Shown: positions 50,546 through 60,700, counted from the first letter of the stretch. The stretch is 64,000 nucleotides of DNA from Methylocystis bryophila (GCF_027925445.1 NZ_AP027149.1:2413501-2477500), one strand, 5' to 3'. A program made the numbers and translations. The notes: a model not told the origin generated them from the sequence alone.

Positions 50546-51031
50546 GTGCTGACGAAAAAGGGCAAATACGGGCTCAAGGCGATGGCCCATCTCGCTCAAT
50601 TCCCTCCGGGCGAATTTGTGCACGCCGTGGATATCGCCGAGGAGCAGAATATCCCCAAGCGATTCCTCAACGGGATTCTTTTCGAGCTGAGAAGCTTCGG
50701 CTTCGTGCACTCGAGGATGGGCAAGAACGGCGGCTACACGCTCGCCCGCGAGGCCGACAGAATCATGGTCGGCGAGATCGTGCGCGCCATCGACGGGCCG
50801 CTTGCGCCGATCGCCTGCGCAAGCAAGACGCGCTACCAGCGCTGCGAGGACTGCGCGAGCGAGTCCGCCTGTCCGGTGCGCTTCCTGATGGTCGAGGCCC
50901 AGCGCGCTCTTTCCCAGCTCCTCGATAATTGCTCGCTCGCGCGCATGTGCCGGCTTGGGCAGTCCGGCGCGATCGACGCCTGTTGCGAGGCGCCCCCATC
51001 GCCGCCTCGTTTGGCGGTGGTCGAGAATTAA
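50546..51031 (+). CDS. Rrf2-family regulator with cysteine cluster
   Basis: From GTG 50546 the 161-residue protein has the Rrf2 winged helix 'LTKKGKYGLKAMAHLAQFPP' and 'IPKRFLNGILFELRSFGFV' then the wing 'SRMGKNGGYTLAR'. Cysteines in 'CASKTRYQRCEDCASESAC' occupy the region where IscR/NsrR/RsrR bind Fe-S clusters. Others of this family (CymR) sense cysteine status. At the end of the cysK-serA run it probably regulates this sulfur locus through an Fe-S or cysteine signal (inference). Confidence 0.88.
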   Translation: MLTKKGKYGLKAMAHLAQFPPGEFVHAVDIAEEQNIPKRFLNGILFELRSFGFVHSRMGKNGGYTLAREADRIMVGEIVRAIDGPLAPIACASKTRYQRCEDCASESACPVRFLMVEAQRALSQLLDNCSLARMCRLGQSGAIDACCEAPPSPPRLAVVEN

Positions 51032-51070
51032 GACCGTCGCGACCGACCGCGGACGTGCTATGGCTTGGCC

Positions 51071-51667
51071 ATGCTCGTCCTACGCTATCATCCCGCTTCC
51101 CCTTACGCCCGAAAGGTCAGGATCGCCGCCTCGGCGCTCGGCCTGACCGAGCGTCTAGAGCTGTCGCCAACCGACACGGCCGATCCGACCGATCCGATCC
51201 GCGCCCAAAATCCGCTTGGAAAAATCCCGACGCTGCTCTTCGAGGACGGCTCGGCGCTCTATGACAGCCGCGTGATCGTGGAATATCTCGACCATCTCGC
51301 CGGCGGCGGGCGGATCATTCCCTCCGACCCCGCCCGGCGCTTCCCGGCGCTGCGCCTCGAGGCGCTCGGCGACGGAATTTGCGACGCTGCGCTGCTCATT
51401 CGCTACGAGCAGACGACGCGCCCTGAAGCACAACGCTCGGCGAGCTGGATGGAGCTGCAGCAGGGCAAGATCGATCGCGCGCTCGCTGTCCTCGACGCCG
51501 CGCCGCCGTCCGGGCCGTGCGACATCGGCCATGTGGCGATCGCCTGTGCGCTCGGCTATCTCGATCTGCGCTTCGGCGGCGCCTGGCGCACCGCTGCGCC
51601 GAAGCTCGTCGCCTGGCTGGACGCTTTTGCGCGCGAGACGCCCGCCTACGAGGCGACGAGGAGCTGA
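51071..51667 (+). CDS. Glutathione S-transferase family protein
   Basis: The 198-residue product has an N-terminal thioredoxin-fold domain 'RYHPASPYARKVRIAASALG' and 'NPLGKIPTLLFEDGSALYDS' (the cis-Pro and the SNAIL-like D-S for glutathione). An all-helical C-terminal domain follows. The SPYARKVR start is typical of GSTs lacking the classical Tyr. Substrate unknown. ATG 51071 preferred over TTG 51065. Confidence 0.85.
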   Translation: MLVLRYHPASPYARKVRIAASALGLTERLELSPTDTADPTDPIRAQNPLGKIPTLLFEDGSALYDSRVIVEYLDHLAGGGRIIPSDPARRFPALRLEALGDGICDAALLIRYEQTTRPEAQRSASWMELQQGKIDRALAVLDAAPPSGPCDIGHVAIACALGYLDLRFGGAWRTAAPKLVAWLDAFARETPAYEATRS

Positions 51668-51713
51668 AGATTACGCGCGGCGACGCCGCGCGTAATCTCG
51701 CAGCGGGCGAGCT

Positions 51714-52277
51714 TCAAGTCGTCGGCGACTTCCAAACGACCTCCTCGCCCTTTTTCTCGGCAGAGGCGATCTCCTGCGGCGGCTTCCACTCGCCGGAAGA
51801 GGGGGCCGCGGCGGCCGCGCTCGGGTGAGCGAGATCTGGAATCCGCAGCACCTGACCTGGAAAGATGCGATTGGGATCCGTGAGCAAGGGACGATTGGCT
51901 TCAAAGATCTGCTGATACTTCGAACCCTGCCCATGGCCGTAGAATTGCTCTGCGATCGCCCACAAGCTGTCGCCCGATTTTACGGTGTAGAAGCGCGACT
52001 CGGCATGCGTCTGCCCCACGACGATGTTGTTGACGACCCGGGTGACCCCTTGCGTGTTTCCCACGGCCAGCGCCAGCTTCTCGGCCGCGGCTGTCGTCGC
52101 GGCCGAGCCGGACAGCGTCACCGTCGAGCCGTCGACCGCGATCTCCACGTTGGAGGCGTCGAGGCCGTGCCTCGCGATTTCGCCCTTCAGCGCCTCGGGC
52201 GAGGCGGCGCTCGTCTCGGTCGCGCCCGCAGGGGCCGGCGCGTCTTTTTTCTTACCGAAGAAATCAAGAATACCCAT
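51714..52277 (-). CDS. BON-LysM protein (YgaU/KbpK-like)
   Basis: From ATG 52277 the 187-residue product begins 'MGILDFFGKKKDAPAP'. A BON domain (about 30-88, 'GLDASNVEIAVDGSTVTLSG') is followed by a LysM domain (95-150, 'YTVKSGDSLWAIAEQFYGHG'). This matches E. coli YgaU (Kbp), a small potassium-binding protein in the cytoplasm with the same domains. A 40-residue Ala/Pro tail is added here. No signal peptide is visible. Confidence 0.88.
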   Translation of the reverse strand: MGILDFFGKKKDAPAPAGATETSAASPEALKGEIARHGLDASNVEIAVDGSTVTLSGSAATTAAAEKLALAVGNTQGVTRVVNNIVVGQTHAESRFYTVKSGDSLWAIAEQFYGHGQGSKYQQIFEANRPLLTDPNRIFPGQVLRIPDLAHPSAAAAAPSSGEWKPPQEIASAEKKGEEVVWKSPTT

Positions 52278-52506
52278 CTTGCGCTCCTTCGCTTGAAGAC
52301 CGCGCGTCGCGGTCGCGAGCCTGCATCTAGAGCGCGCAAGCCTCGCGGCCATGACAAAAGCCAGGGTCGCTCACTTTTTGAGTCCTTCTCGGGCGAGTCG
52401 GCGCGCCTTCCTTCCGCTCGAGCTCGAGCGAGGAAGAATCGCGCTGGATCAACATGCCCTAGCGAGTTCCGATCGCAAAAGCCCGTCAACTCTCGAAGAA
52501 TTCGTT

Positions 52507-53187
52507 CTAGAAGTGGTAGTTCACGCCAAGGCGCACCTGCGAATTATTGGAGCCGACCTGCAACGCCCAGGGAGAGTAGTTGAAGTAGGAGGTGGAGCCG
52601 AGCGACGTGAACAGATATTCGGCTTTCACCGAGATGTTGGGGATGACCAGATATTCAACGCCGGCGCCGAGCGCCCATCCGAGCTGATAGCTGGACTGCT
52701 GACCCCAGAAATTTCCCCACCAGACGTTCTGCATGTTTATCTCCGTGCGCCCGCCCGCGAGGCCGCCGGAGATAAAGAACAGCGCACGATCCATGGTGTA
52801 GCCGACGCGGCCGCGCAGCGTGAAGAGATCGTTCAAATTGCCCGAGGTCATGCGCCCCGGGTAGGGATAATTCGTCGCGCTGATGCCGGTGAAGTCGAAA
52901 TCGGCTTCGGCGCCGATGAGAAAGTTCGGCGCGACCATGTAATTGTAGCCGCCCGTGAAGCCGAACTCGCCGCCCGACGGCTGGGCGAAGAGCCAATTCG
53001 CGTCGTCGGTGAACGAGCCCCAGCCATAACCGGCGTTGAGGCCCGCGTAAAAGCCTTGCCAGCGCGTGACCGGAACCGGCGCATAATAGTCGGCCGGCGC
53101 TTGGCGATAGGGCAGGTCGGCGGCGACGGCAGGGAGGGCTCCGAGCGCCAGGGGCGCCAACAGCGCCGCAAGAAACGCGTGTCTCAT
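52507..53187 (-). CDS. Outer-membrane beta-barrel protein (Omp25/31 type)
   Basis: The 226-residue product has a signal peptide (MRHAFLAALLAPLALGALPA) and a mature start 'ADLPYRQAPADYY'. The barrel has eight or so amphipathic strands ('FYAGLNAGYGWGSF', 'RGRVGYTMDRALFFISGGLA') and ends in the sorting signal VNYHF. This matches the small alphaproteobacterial Omp25/Omp31 porin-like family. I start at ATG 53187, which has GGAG at good distance. Confidence 0.9.
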   Translation of the reverse strand: MRHAFLAALLAPLALGALPAVAADLPYRQAPADYYAPVPVTRWQGFYAGLNAGYGWGSFTDDANWLFAQPSGGEFGFTGGYNYMVAPNFLIGAEADFDFTGISATNYPYPGRMTSGNLNDLFTLRGRVGYTMDRALFFISGGLAGGRTEINMQNVWWGNFWGQQSSYQLGWALGAGVEYLVIPNISVKAEYLFTSLGSTSYFNYSPWALQVGSNNSQVRLGVNYHF

Positions 53188-53513
53188 TTTGCTCAACTCC
53201 ATGCTTTGTCTCCAGACGCGCTAGTCCTTGGGCGCGTCGCCCGGCTGAGCCGCAGCTCAGGGAACGAGGCTTCGATGTATAATCGTTCAGCTTAACGAGA
53301 CCTTTCTGGAGCCGACTCTCATCGTTTGGTTAAAGTAACTATTTAGGAACTATGTAGTAAGAATTGTGTCGATAATGGGGTATATGGGCATGTATTCGTA
53401 TTTATACTTTGTGCCGCCGCCGGGCGCCAGAATTTTTGGCTTGGTTTTCGGTTGATGATGGCTAATAAAGCGTCAATGTCGGCGAGGGCGCCGGCGGCGA
53501 TTGCGGAGGATGG
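53188..53513. other. Promoter-bearing gap between omp gene and SDR gene
   Basis: The stretch is AT-rich at 53325-53410, unlike its surroundings, and presumably holds the divergent promoters of the barrel protein and the SDR gene. No gene was seen. Confidence 0.4.
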
Positions 53514-54281
53514 ATGCAGGCGGCGGAGCAGAGCGGCCCGGTTCTCGTGACGGGGGCGGCGCGACGCATCGGCCTTGCGCTGGCTGAGGGTTTTGCGCGG
53601 GCCGGCCGGCCGGTCGTGCTGCACGCCTCTCCCCGATCGCAGGCGGCGGCGCGGGCCGCCGCCGAGAAGCTCGTGGCGCAAGGTTTCAGGGCCGAGGCTC
53701 TGGCCTGCGATCTCGCGCGCACAGGCGAGGCGCGCGAGCTGATCCCGCGCGCCGAGGCGCCTTTTGGACCGCTCGCGCTGCTCGTGAACAGCGCGGCGCT
53801 TTTTGAGCCCGATTCTGTGCAGAACTTCACGCCCGAGGCGCTCGAGCGGCATTTCGCGGTCAATCTTTTCGCGCCCGTGTTGCTCGGCCAGGCTTTTGCG
53901 GCCCGTTTGCCCGAGGGCGCCACGGGCGCCATCATCAACATGATTGATCAGCGGGCGCTTCGCCTCACCCCGCGCGACTTCACCTACACCCTCTCGAAAT
54001 CCGCGCTGTGGACTGCAACCCGCACGATGGCGCAGGCTCTCGCCCCGCGCATCCGCGTCAACGCCATCGGACCCGGTCCGGCGCTGCCAAATCTCTATGC
54101 GGGCGAGGCGGGATTTGCGCGAGAGGCCGCCGGCGTCCCGTTGCAGCAGGCGATCACGCTCGAAAGCCTCGTTGATGCGGCGCTTTATCTGGCGCGAGCG
54201 CGGCACGTGACGGGCCAGATGATCGCGGTCGACAGCGGCCAGCACCTCGCCTGGCGCACGCCGGACGTCGAGGAAGACTGA
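53514..54281 (+). CDS. SDR oxidoreductase, pteridine-reductase-like
   Basis: The 255-residue Rossmann enzyme has 'VLVTGAARRIGLALAEGFAR' (the TGAxRRIG form of PTR1/FolM reductases), 'LLVNSAALFEPDS' and a full YxxxK site in 'FTYTLSKSALWTATRTMA'. Such proteins reduce dihydrobiopterin/monapterin-type pterins with NADPH and are common beside folate genes. No folate gene adjoins here, so the substrate is inference. Confidence 0.82.
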   Translation: MQAAEQSGPVLVTGAARRIGLALAEGFARAGRPVVLHASPRSQAAARAAAEKLVAQGFRAEALACDLARTGEARELIPRAEAPFGPLALLVNSAALFEPDSVQNFTPEALERHFAVNLFAPVLLGQAFAARLPEGATGAIINMIDQRALRLTPRDFTYTLSKSALWTATRTMAQALAPRIRVNAIGPGPALPNLYAGEAGFAREAAGVPLQQAITLESLVDAALYLARARHVTGQMIAVDSGQHLAWRTPDVEED

Positions 54282-54337
54282 GCCAGCACTACTTTAGGGA
54301 GGGGCCGCGGGGCCAACCCGAATAAGGGGCGATCATC

Positions 54338-54889
54338 ATGAGCCAATTCTCGATTCTCGTTCTGATCGGCAGTCTTCGCCGCGATTCATACAACCGTAAG
54401 CTCGCGGGCGCCGTCGCGAAGCTCGCGCCGCCAGAATTCTCGTTCACGCAAGCGAAGATCGCCGATCTGCCGCTCTACAATCAGGATGACGACGCGGCGC
54501 AGGCAGACCCCGTGAAGCGTCTCAAGGGCGAGATCGCCGCCGCCGCTGGGCTGCTATTCGTCACGCCCGAATACAACCGCTCCATTCCCGGCGTGCTGAA
54601 GAATGCGATCGACCATGCCTCCCGCCCCTATGGGCAGAACGCTTTCGCGGGCAAGCCCACAGGGGTCATCGGGATCTCGGTCGGCGCGATCGGCACGGCC
54701 ATCGCGCAGCAGCAATTGCGCAACGTGCTGGCCTATCTCGACGCGCCGACGCTCGGCCAGCCCGAGGTGTTTTTGCAGATGAAGGAAGGCCTGTTCGATG
54801 CAGCCGGCGACATCGGTGAGGGCAGCCGTTCTTTCCTGCAGGGCTGGATGGACCGATATGTCGCCTGGGTGAAAAAGCACGCGGGCTAG
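54338..54889 (+). CDS. NADPH-dependent FMN reductase family protein
   Basis: The 183-residue flavodoxin-fold protein has the FMN loop 'LIGSLRRDSYNRKLAGAV', the dimer/flavin segment 'FVTPEYNRSIPGVLKNAIDH' and 'GVIGISVGAIGTA'. Relatives (ChrR, YieF) reduce quinones, chromate and other oxidants. It follows the pteridine-reductase-like gene by 57 bp on the same strand. Confidence 0.9.
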   Translation: MSQFSILVLIGSLRRDSYNRKLAGAVAKLAPPEFSFTQAKIADLPLYNQDDDAAQADPVKRLKGEIAAAAGLLFVTPEYNRSIPGVLKNAIDHASRPYGQNAFAGKPTGVIGISVGAIGTAIAQQQLRNVLAYLDAPTLGQPEVFLQMKEGLFDAAGDIGEGSRSFLQGWMDRYVAWVKKHAG

Positions 54890-55022
54890 CTTGGCGCTTT
54901 CCCCAGGGATGCTCGCCAGGGCGCAATCGAAAGCTAACGCCTCCGGGTTTCAATGGCGGAGTTGTTCGCCGCGCCGATTCGCTCGCAAACGGGCGGGTCC
55001 CGGCCGCATTCGGTGAAGCTGC

Positions 55023-55562
55023 GTGAAGAGGGGGAATGAGGCGTCGCCCGAAAAGGGCAGGGAGAGAAGGCTCTGCCTTCTCTGGTTCGTCGTGTTCACC
55101 CTTCTCGCAGGCGGCTATTGGCCGAGCCGCCTCGGCCTCGCCTTTATGGCGCTCGCCTATCTCGGCGTTCTTCATCTTGCGATGCTCGTCTTTGACGAGG
55201 TGACCTCGCCGCAATTCCATGCGGACATGAGTCCGGAGGAGTTCGAGCGCTATTGCGCTTCGCTTCTGCGGGAGCGCAAATGGGACGCGCGCGTCACGCC
55301 GGCGAGCGGCGATCAGGGCGTGGACATCGTCGCCGACAAGCGCGGTCTGCGCATCGTCGTGCAGTGCAAGAAATATTCGAAGCCCGTCGGGAATCGCGCC
55401 GTGCAAGAAATCGTCGCCGGCATCGCCCACCGGGACGCGCAAAGGGGCGTCGTGGTCGCCACCGCCGGCTACACGGCCTCGGCCATAAAGCTTGCGGCCT
55501 CCAATGAGGTCCTGCTGCTCCATCACTCGGAGCTCCACAGGATTGATAGGCTGCTGCGGTGA
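55023..55562 (+). CDS. Membrane-anchored Mrr-type restriction endonuclease-like protein
   Basis: From GTG 55023, 179 residues. Two N-terminal hydrophobic helices (about 17-34 and 38-58) precede a PD-(D/E)xK Mrr_cat domain. Its motif is 'MSPEEFERYCASLLRERKWD' then 'GDQGVDIVADKRGLRIVVQC' with K next, giving the D...QxK nuclease residues. Soluble Mrr cuts modified DNA. Membrane-tethered forms are widespread and may degrade incoming DNA. Next to lexA, which may bear on its regulation. Catalytic residues look intact. Confidence 0.84.
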   Translation: MKRGNEASPEKGRERRLCLLWFVVFTLLAGGYWPSRLGLAFMALAYLGVLHLAMLVFDEVTSPQFHADMSPEEFERYCASLLRERKWDARVTPASGDQGVDIVADKRGLRIVVQCKKYSKPVGNRAVQEIVAGIAHRDAQRGVVVATAGYTASAIKLAASNEVLLLHHSELHRIDRLLR

Positions 55563-55700
55563 CGGCGCCGCCAGCGTTTGCCTTTGCGAGATTCTCGCGA
55601 GCGCTCAACCCGCGTCGCTTCCGCGCGGAAGGGCTGATCTGGCCGTTGGCGGATTTCAGCAGGGGATGCGGCGACTCATCCGGCTCATTATGCAATTGCG

Positions 55701-55741
55701 GAACGCAGCGCGAACGGTTATGCTTCGTTCATGATTTGTTT
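55701..55741. promoter_or_regulatory. Two SOS boxes upstream of lexA
   Basis: GAAC at 55701-55704, 7 nt, GAAC at 55712-55715 is an exact alphaproteobacterial LexA box. GTTC at 55727-55730, 7 nt, GTTT at 55738-55741 is a near match in the other orientation. Both lie within 110 bp of the lexA start, so LexA autoregulation is expected. Confidence 0.85.
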
Positions 55742-55806
55742 ATGGAGGCCGGTTATGCGGAGCGGACGGCGGCGTCACGCTTCGCCGCCTCTGGGGGCCA
55801 AACGCA

Positions 55807-56514
55807 ATGCTCACGAGAAAACAGAGCGATCTTCTGCGCTTCATCCATGAGCGTTTGAAGGAGACTGGCGTTCCGCCTTCATTCGACGAAATGAAGGACG
55901 CGCTCGATCTGCGCTCGAAGTCGGGGATCCATCGGCTGATCTTGGCGCTCGAGGAGCGCGGCTTCATCCGCAGGCTTCCCAACCGCGCCCGCGCCCTCGA
56001 GGTGCTGCGGCTGCCCGAATCGGCGACGCCGCAGAGCGCCATCCGCGCCAAGAAGTTCTCGCCGAGCGTCATCGAAGGGAATCTCGGCCGGGTGCGCGCC
56101 TTGCAGGAACGCGAGGATGAGGAGGCGGAGGTGAACGTCGCGATCCCCGTCATGGGCCGAATCGCCGCCGGCACGCCGATCTCCGCCATTCAGTCGCGCA
56201 GCCACACGATCAGCCTGCCGCCCGATCTCCTGAGCTCGGGAGAGCATTTTGCGCTCGAGGTGCGCGGCGATTCAATGATCGAGGCGGGCATTCTCGACGG
56301 CGACACAGTCGTCATTCGCAAGCAGGAGCAGGCGGAGACCGGCGACATCGTCGTCGCGCTGATCGACGACGAGGAGGCGACGTTGAAGCGACTGCGCAAG
56401 CGCGGCGCCTCGATCGCGCTCGAAGCCGCCAATCCCGCCTATGAAACGCGCATCTTCGGCCCTGATCGCGTCCGCATTCAGGGCAAGCTCGTGAGCCTGT
56501 TACGAAAATATTGA
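55807..56514 (+). CDS. lexA: LexA repressor
   Basis: The 235-residue SOS repressor has an N-terminal winged helix 'LTRKQSDLLRFIHERLKETG' with recognition helix 'SKSGIHRLILALEERGFIRR'. A linker and the self-cleavage domain follow, with A-G site in 'GRIAAGTPISAI', Ser in 'VRGDSMIEAGILDGD' and Lys in 'DEEATLKRLRKRG'. The length is typical for alphaproteobacteria. Under DNA damage RecA promotes self-cleavage. Two SOS boxes lie in its own promoter. Confidence 0.97.
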   Translation: MLTRKQSDLLRFIHERLKETGVPPSFDEMKDALDLRSKSGIHRLILALEERGFIRRLPNRARALEVLRLPESATPQSAIRAKKFSPSVIEGNLGRVRALQEREDEEAEVNVAIPVMGRIAAGTPISAIQSRSHTISLPPDLLSSGEHFALEVRGDSMIEAGILDGDTVVIRKQEQAETGDIVVALIDDEEATLKRLRKRGASIALEAANPAYETRIFGPDRVRIQGKLVSLLRKY

Positions 56515-56542
56515 AGCGAAGGGGGGGGCGCTCAAATCGGCC

Positions 56543-57616
56543 CTACTCGCGCGTGGCGCGCAAGACGTTTCTCGTGAAGGCCGGTCCGATGCGGTTGTCG
56601 ACGATTTCCTCGGCGTAGGTCGCGGAGCCGTCGTCGAGCGAGAGGCGCACCGTCGTCGTGATCGTCAGGCTGGCGCGCGAATATTCGGCGAGCGTTTCCG
56701 CGGAAGCTTCGGGGCGCCTGGCCGCGAGCTCCTTTGTCTCGCGGTCGATGACCTCCCGCCAGGCTTCGGTCAAGGCGTTGGAGTCGAAGACCTTGGTCGA
56801 GGTGAAGGTGACGAAGCCGTGGGCTTCGTCCTTGTCGTAGCGCGTTGTGAGCTTGATGGGCACGCTGGCCCCGTTGCTGTGGCCTTCAGCGTTGGCGGTC
56901 TGGGGCATGCCGAGATCGGCTTCGCGTTCTTCGGGTGTCTGCGCTTCGGCGAAAAGGCGGGCCGCTGGCGCGATCACATCCATCGGGAAGAGGGAGCCCG
57001 GCTGCAACCGCGGCAGGAGGGACTGCAGCCGTTCCTTGGCGGGGTCGTCGCTTTTCAGCCCCTCGATGCGCGTCTCGACGGCCTTGCGCATCGCGTCGAG
57101 ATTGTCGATCTTCTTCGCCGCGCCGCGCGGATCGGTCTCGACCTCGATCATGTCGGCGCCGAAGGCCTGGATGCGGTCACGAAAGATCTCGGTGAGACTG
57201 GGCTGTCCCGGCGGCGGTTCCTTGGGCGTGAGCCGCCAGCGCATCTTGAAGCCGCTGAGCGTGGGTTCGAGCACGGTCAGGCTGTTGGTGAACTCTCCCC
57301 GCACGCTTTTCTCGCCGGCCCTCGTCAGACCGTGCGAATCGGCGCTTGTCTCGATCTCGACGCGGTAGACGCGCTCCACGCCGATCTTGGGGCGATAGGC
57401 CGGAAGGCGCGTCGTCAGCTCCACGGCCAAGGCTGAATGCCCGCCGGCAAGGGCGAGCGCCACGAGAGAGAATCCCGCCAAACTTGAGAGGCTTTTGCGA
57501 TGGAAGTCCGCTCGAGCGCCTTGATTCTGGCGCGCCTTCCCGCCCCCTGCGCAGCTGCGTTCGAGGGACAGACGCGCGAGGAGGGCGTAGCAGCTTCTTC
57601 TGGGGAGCTTGACCAT
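56543..57616 (-). CDS. Exported protein of unknown function
   Basis: The 357-residue product has a long basic N-terminus and then a hydrophobic export segment 'LSSLAGFSLVALALAGGHSA', so the true start may be well inside the frame (around 57490). The mature part is beta-rich with 'YRVEIETSADSHGLTRAGEK', 'GFKMRWRLTPKEPPPGQP' and 'VRLSLDDGSATYAEEIVDNR'. I do not recognise a family. It is convergent with lexA and divergent from the AsmA-like gene. Confidence 0.6.
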   Translation of the reverse strand: MVKLPRRSCYALLARLSLERSCAGGGKARQNQGARADFHRKSLSSLAGFSLVALALAGGHSALAVELTTRLPAYRPKIGVERVYRVEIETSADSHGLTRAGEKSVRGEFTNSLTVLEPTLSGFKMRWRLTPKEPPPGQPSLTEIFRDRIQAFGADMIEVETDPRGAAKKIDNLDAMRKAVETRIEGLKSDDPAKERLQSLLPRLQPGSLFPMDVIAPAARLFAEAQTPEEREADLGMPQTANAEGHSNGASVPIKLTTRYDKDEAHGFVTFTSTKVFDSNALTEAWREVIDRETKELAARRPEASAETLAEYSRASLTITTTVRLSLDDGSATYAEEIVDNRIGPAFTRNVLRATRE

Positions 57617-57795
57617 ATTCTCATTCGGACGTCGGGCCGCCGCCTTCAGACCTATCCCATTCAGCGCGCGGACGCTACAAGCGGGGGCGGCCTTCGGCGG
57701 AAGACGAAACGCCGCGACTGGCGCGTTTTTTCATTTGGGCGCCTTGGTTTCGGCCAAGCGCGCGGCCATGATGGGGATCGGGGAGAGCTCCGGCG

Positions 57796-60700
57796 GTGGC
57801 GTCCCGGACGAATCGGGGCGCAGCCCGCAACGCGCGGGGAACGAAGGCGGCTTTTTTGAGCGAGAACGACGCCGCGGACCATGAATTCCGTCGCAGAGGC
57901 ATCTGCGCCCTCTGCGACGCGTTGCCCACGCCGCGTCTTTCGCACGGGCTCCGCCGAACGGCGCGCTTTTACTGCGGCGTCGGGCTCCTCATCGTGCTCC
58001 TGATGAGCCTCGGGGTCGGCGCTTTCCTGTTCTCGCTGGCGCGCGGTCCGATCGCTCTTTCCTGGCTCGCGCCGGTCATCGTCGAGTCGCTCGATGAACT
58101 CTACGGCCGACGCTACGAGTTTGGCCTGAGGAATGTGGCGCTCGCCGACACGTCGCATGGACCGACGCTCTTCGCGGAAGGACTCACGGTCAAATCCGCG
58201 GGTCGGACCGTGGTCGCCGCCCCGCGTGCGGAATTCTCCGTCGATTTCCTGGGCCTTCTTGCCGGCCGCGTGACGCCGAAGAGGATCGAGGCGCTCGACC
58301 TCGAGTTGCGACTCGTCATGCTTCCCGACGGCTCGCTCACGATCTCGGCCGGCGCCGATCCCAAGGAGGCCGTCGTGATCGGGCCGGCGGCCGCGAAGCC
58401 CACCCCCGCAGAGGCGGCGGGGCCGCACCCGAGGCTCCTGCATTTCGCCGGCGCGGCTGTTCGTGGGCTTCTGGATTTTGCGACCAACCCGGAGAGCGCC
58501 ATAGGCGGCGTCGACCATGTTGGAGTCGTGCATGGACGGCTCGTCATCGACGACCGCGCGCTCGGCCGCACGATCCGTTACTCCGACCTGACTTTGATCG
58601 TGCAACGAGAGGCCGGCGGCTCGAAATTCGAGCTCGCCGCGACCGGCGCGGCCCGCCGCTGGTCTCTGGTCGGGACCACCCACGGGGCGCCGGGCACGCA
58701 GCGCGAGTTCGAAGCCCGGGCGCAGGAGTTCACGATCGACGAGCTGACTCTGCTCAGCGGTTGGCGCAACCAGCAATTCGACACCGACGCTGCGCTTTCG
58801 GCGCATCTGCATTTCGCGCTAGACGCCGGGGATCATGTCATCGACGCCTCGGGCGGCTTCCTTGTCGGCCCCGGCTATTTCCGCCTCGACGAGCCCGATT
58901 ACGAGCCGATACTGATCGAGCAGGCCTTGGGCGAGGCCCGATGGGATCGGAAGAACCGGCAGTTTCTTTTTCCGGTGCTGAAGCTCAAGACGAAGGAGGT
59001 CGAACTCGTCGGCGAGGGGACGCTCGCGCCGCCCGCTCCGCTCGACGCCCTCGCCCAATCGGCGGCGGATCGGGGCGATGTCTGGAGGGGCTCGGCCCAC
59101 TTGGCCAAACCTGCGAAGTTCGCGCCTGAACGTCCCGGCGAAGAGCCGCTGCTTATCGACCGCGGCGCGCTACGCTTCAGCTTCCAACCGGCCGCGAAAA
59201 AGATCTTCATCGAACGCTTCGAGGCCTCGGGACCGCAGCTCGACGGAACCGGCGCCCTCGCTTTCGACTGGATCAACGGGCGGCACCTCGTCTTTAATCT
59301 GACGCTGAACAACACCGACGTGACTGCCGCGGCGCGCTTGACGCCGACCCATGTCGGGGCGCCGGCGCGACTTTGGCTGCTCGAGCATGTGACGGCTGGA
59401 GCCTTCAAGCACGCGGAGCTGCACAGCGACTTGTCGGAGGCTGATTTCGTCGCGATGCGCTATGAGCAGCCGGCGCCCGACGCTGCACTCCAGGGCGAGG
59501 GCGACATCGTCAATGGCGAGTTGATCAACGTCATGCCGGATTTACCGGCGATCCGCGGAATCTCCGCGCATTTGCGCCTGACGGGACGCACGGTCGTCGT
59601 GGATCGAGCCAGCGGCGTGATGGACACGGCGCATGAGCGTCGGCTGACGTTGAGCGAAGGCTCCTTCGTCATTCCCGACAACGCGCCGGTGCCCGCGCCA
59701 GCGACGTTAGAGCTGCGCTTTGCCGGCAGCGTCGAGGCTGTCTCCGAGATCCTGACGCTGCCGTCGCTCGCGCGATATTCGGCGATGCCGATCGATCCCG
59801 CACAGGTCAAAGGTCAGATCGACGGCAGGGCGCGTCTCGCCTTCGAGATCGGCAATGGCGCAAGGCCGGAGCGCGTGAATGTGCAGCTCAGCGCCGATGC
59901 GGCCAATCTCTCGGTCGAACGCTTCATCGGCGCGGAAAAGCTCGAATCCGGCGCGCTCACGATCGTTCAGGACCATGGCGGATTGCGTGTCGGCGGCTCG
60001 GCGCGCGTGCTCGGCGGGCAAGTCCAGCTCGACATCCGCAAGCCGCTCGGCGAACATGCGCAGAGTCAGGCGCAGATTTCCATGACGCTCGACGAGGCGG
60101 CGCGCGCCAAGATGGGCTACGGACTGCCCGGCGTCGGCGGCCCCGTCGTCGCCACCGTCAAGACGCCCATGCCGATCGGCGAGACCGAGGCGCAATTCGA
60201 GATCGATCTCACCAAAGCCTCATTGGACAACGCCCTCCCGGGCGTCTCGAAGCCCGTCGGCAAGCCCGCCAAGGCGAGCTTCACGTTGATCAAGCGCCCC
60301 GAGGGCATGACGCTCGACCATTTCGTGCTGGAGGCCGGCGCGACGCTCATGCAAGGCGTGGTCGAGCTTGCGCGCGATGGGTCGTTTCGTTCGGCGAAGT
60401 TCTCGCAGTTTCGAATTTCGGAAGGCGACGATGTGAAGCTCGAGGCCACGCGCGGCGCCGACGCGTTGAAGCTCGTCGTGCGCGCGGCCAATTTGGATGC
60501 GCGGCCGATCCTGCGTTCTCTCGGCGCTGCGGGCGTCGAGCGCTCGGCCGCGGGAAGCACGGCCGCGGCGAGCATGACCAAAGGCTCTGTGTCCTTCGAC
60601 GACGTCGACGTCGATTTGAAATCCTCGCTCGTCTCGGGATTCGGCAAGCAGATTCTGACGAATGTCGAGCTCAAATGGGAGCGGCGCAACAATCATCCGC

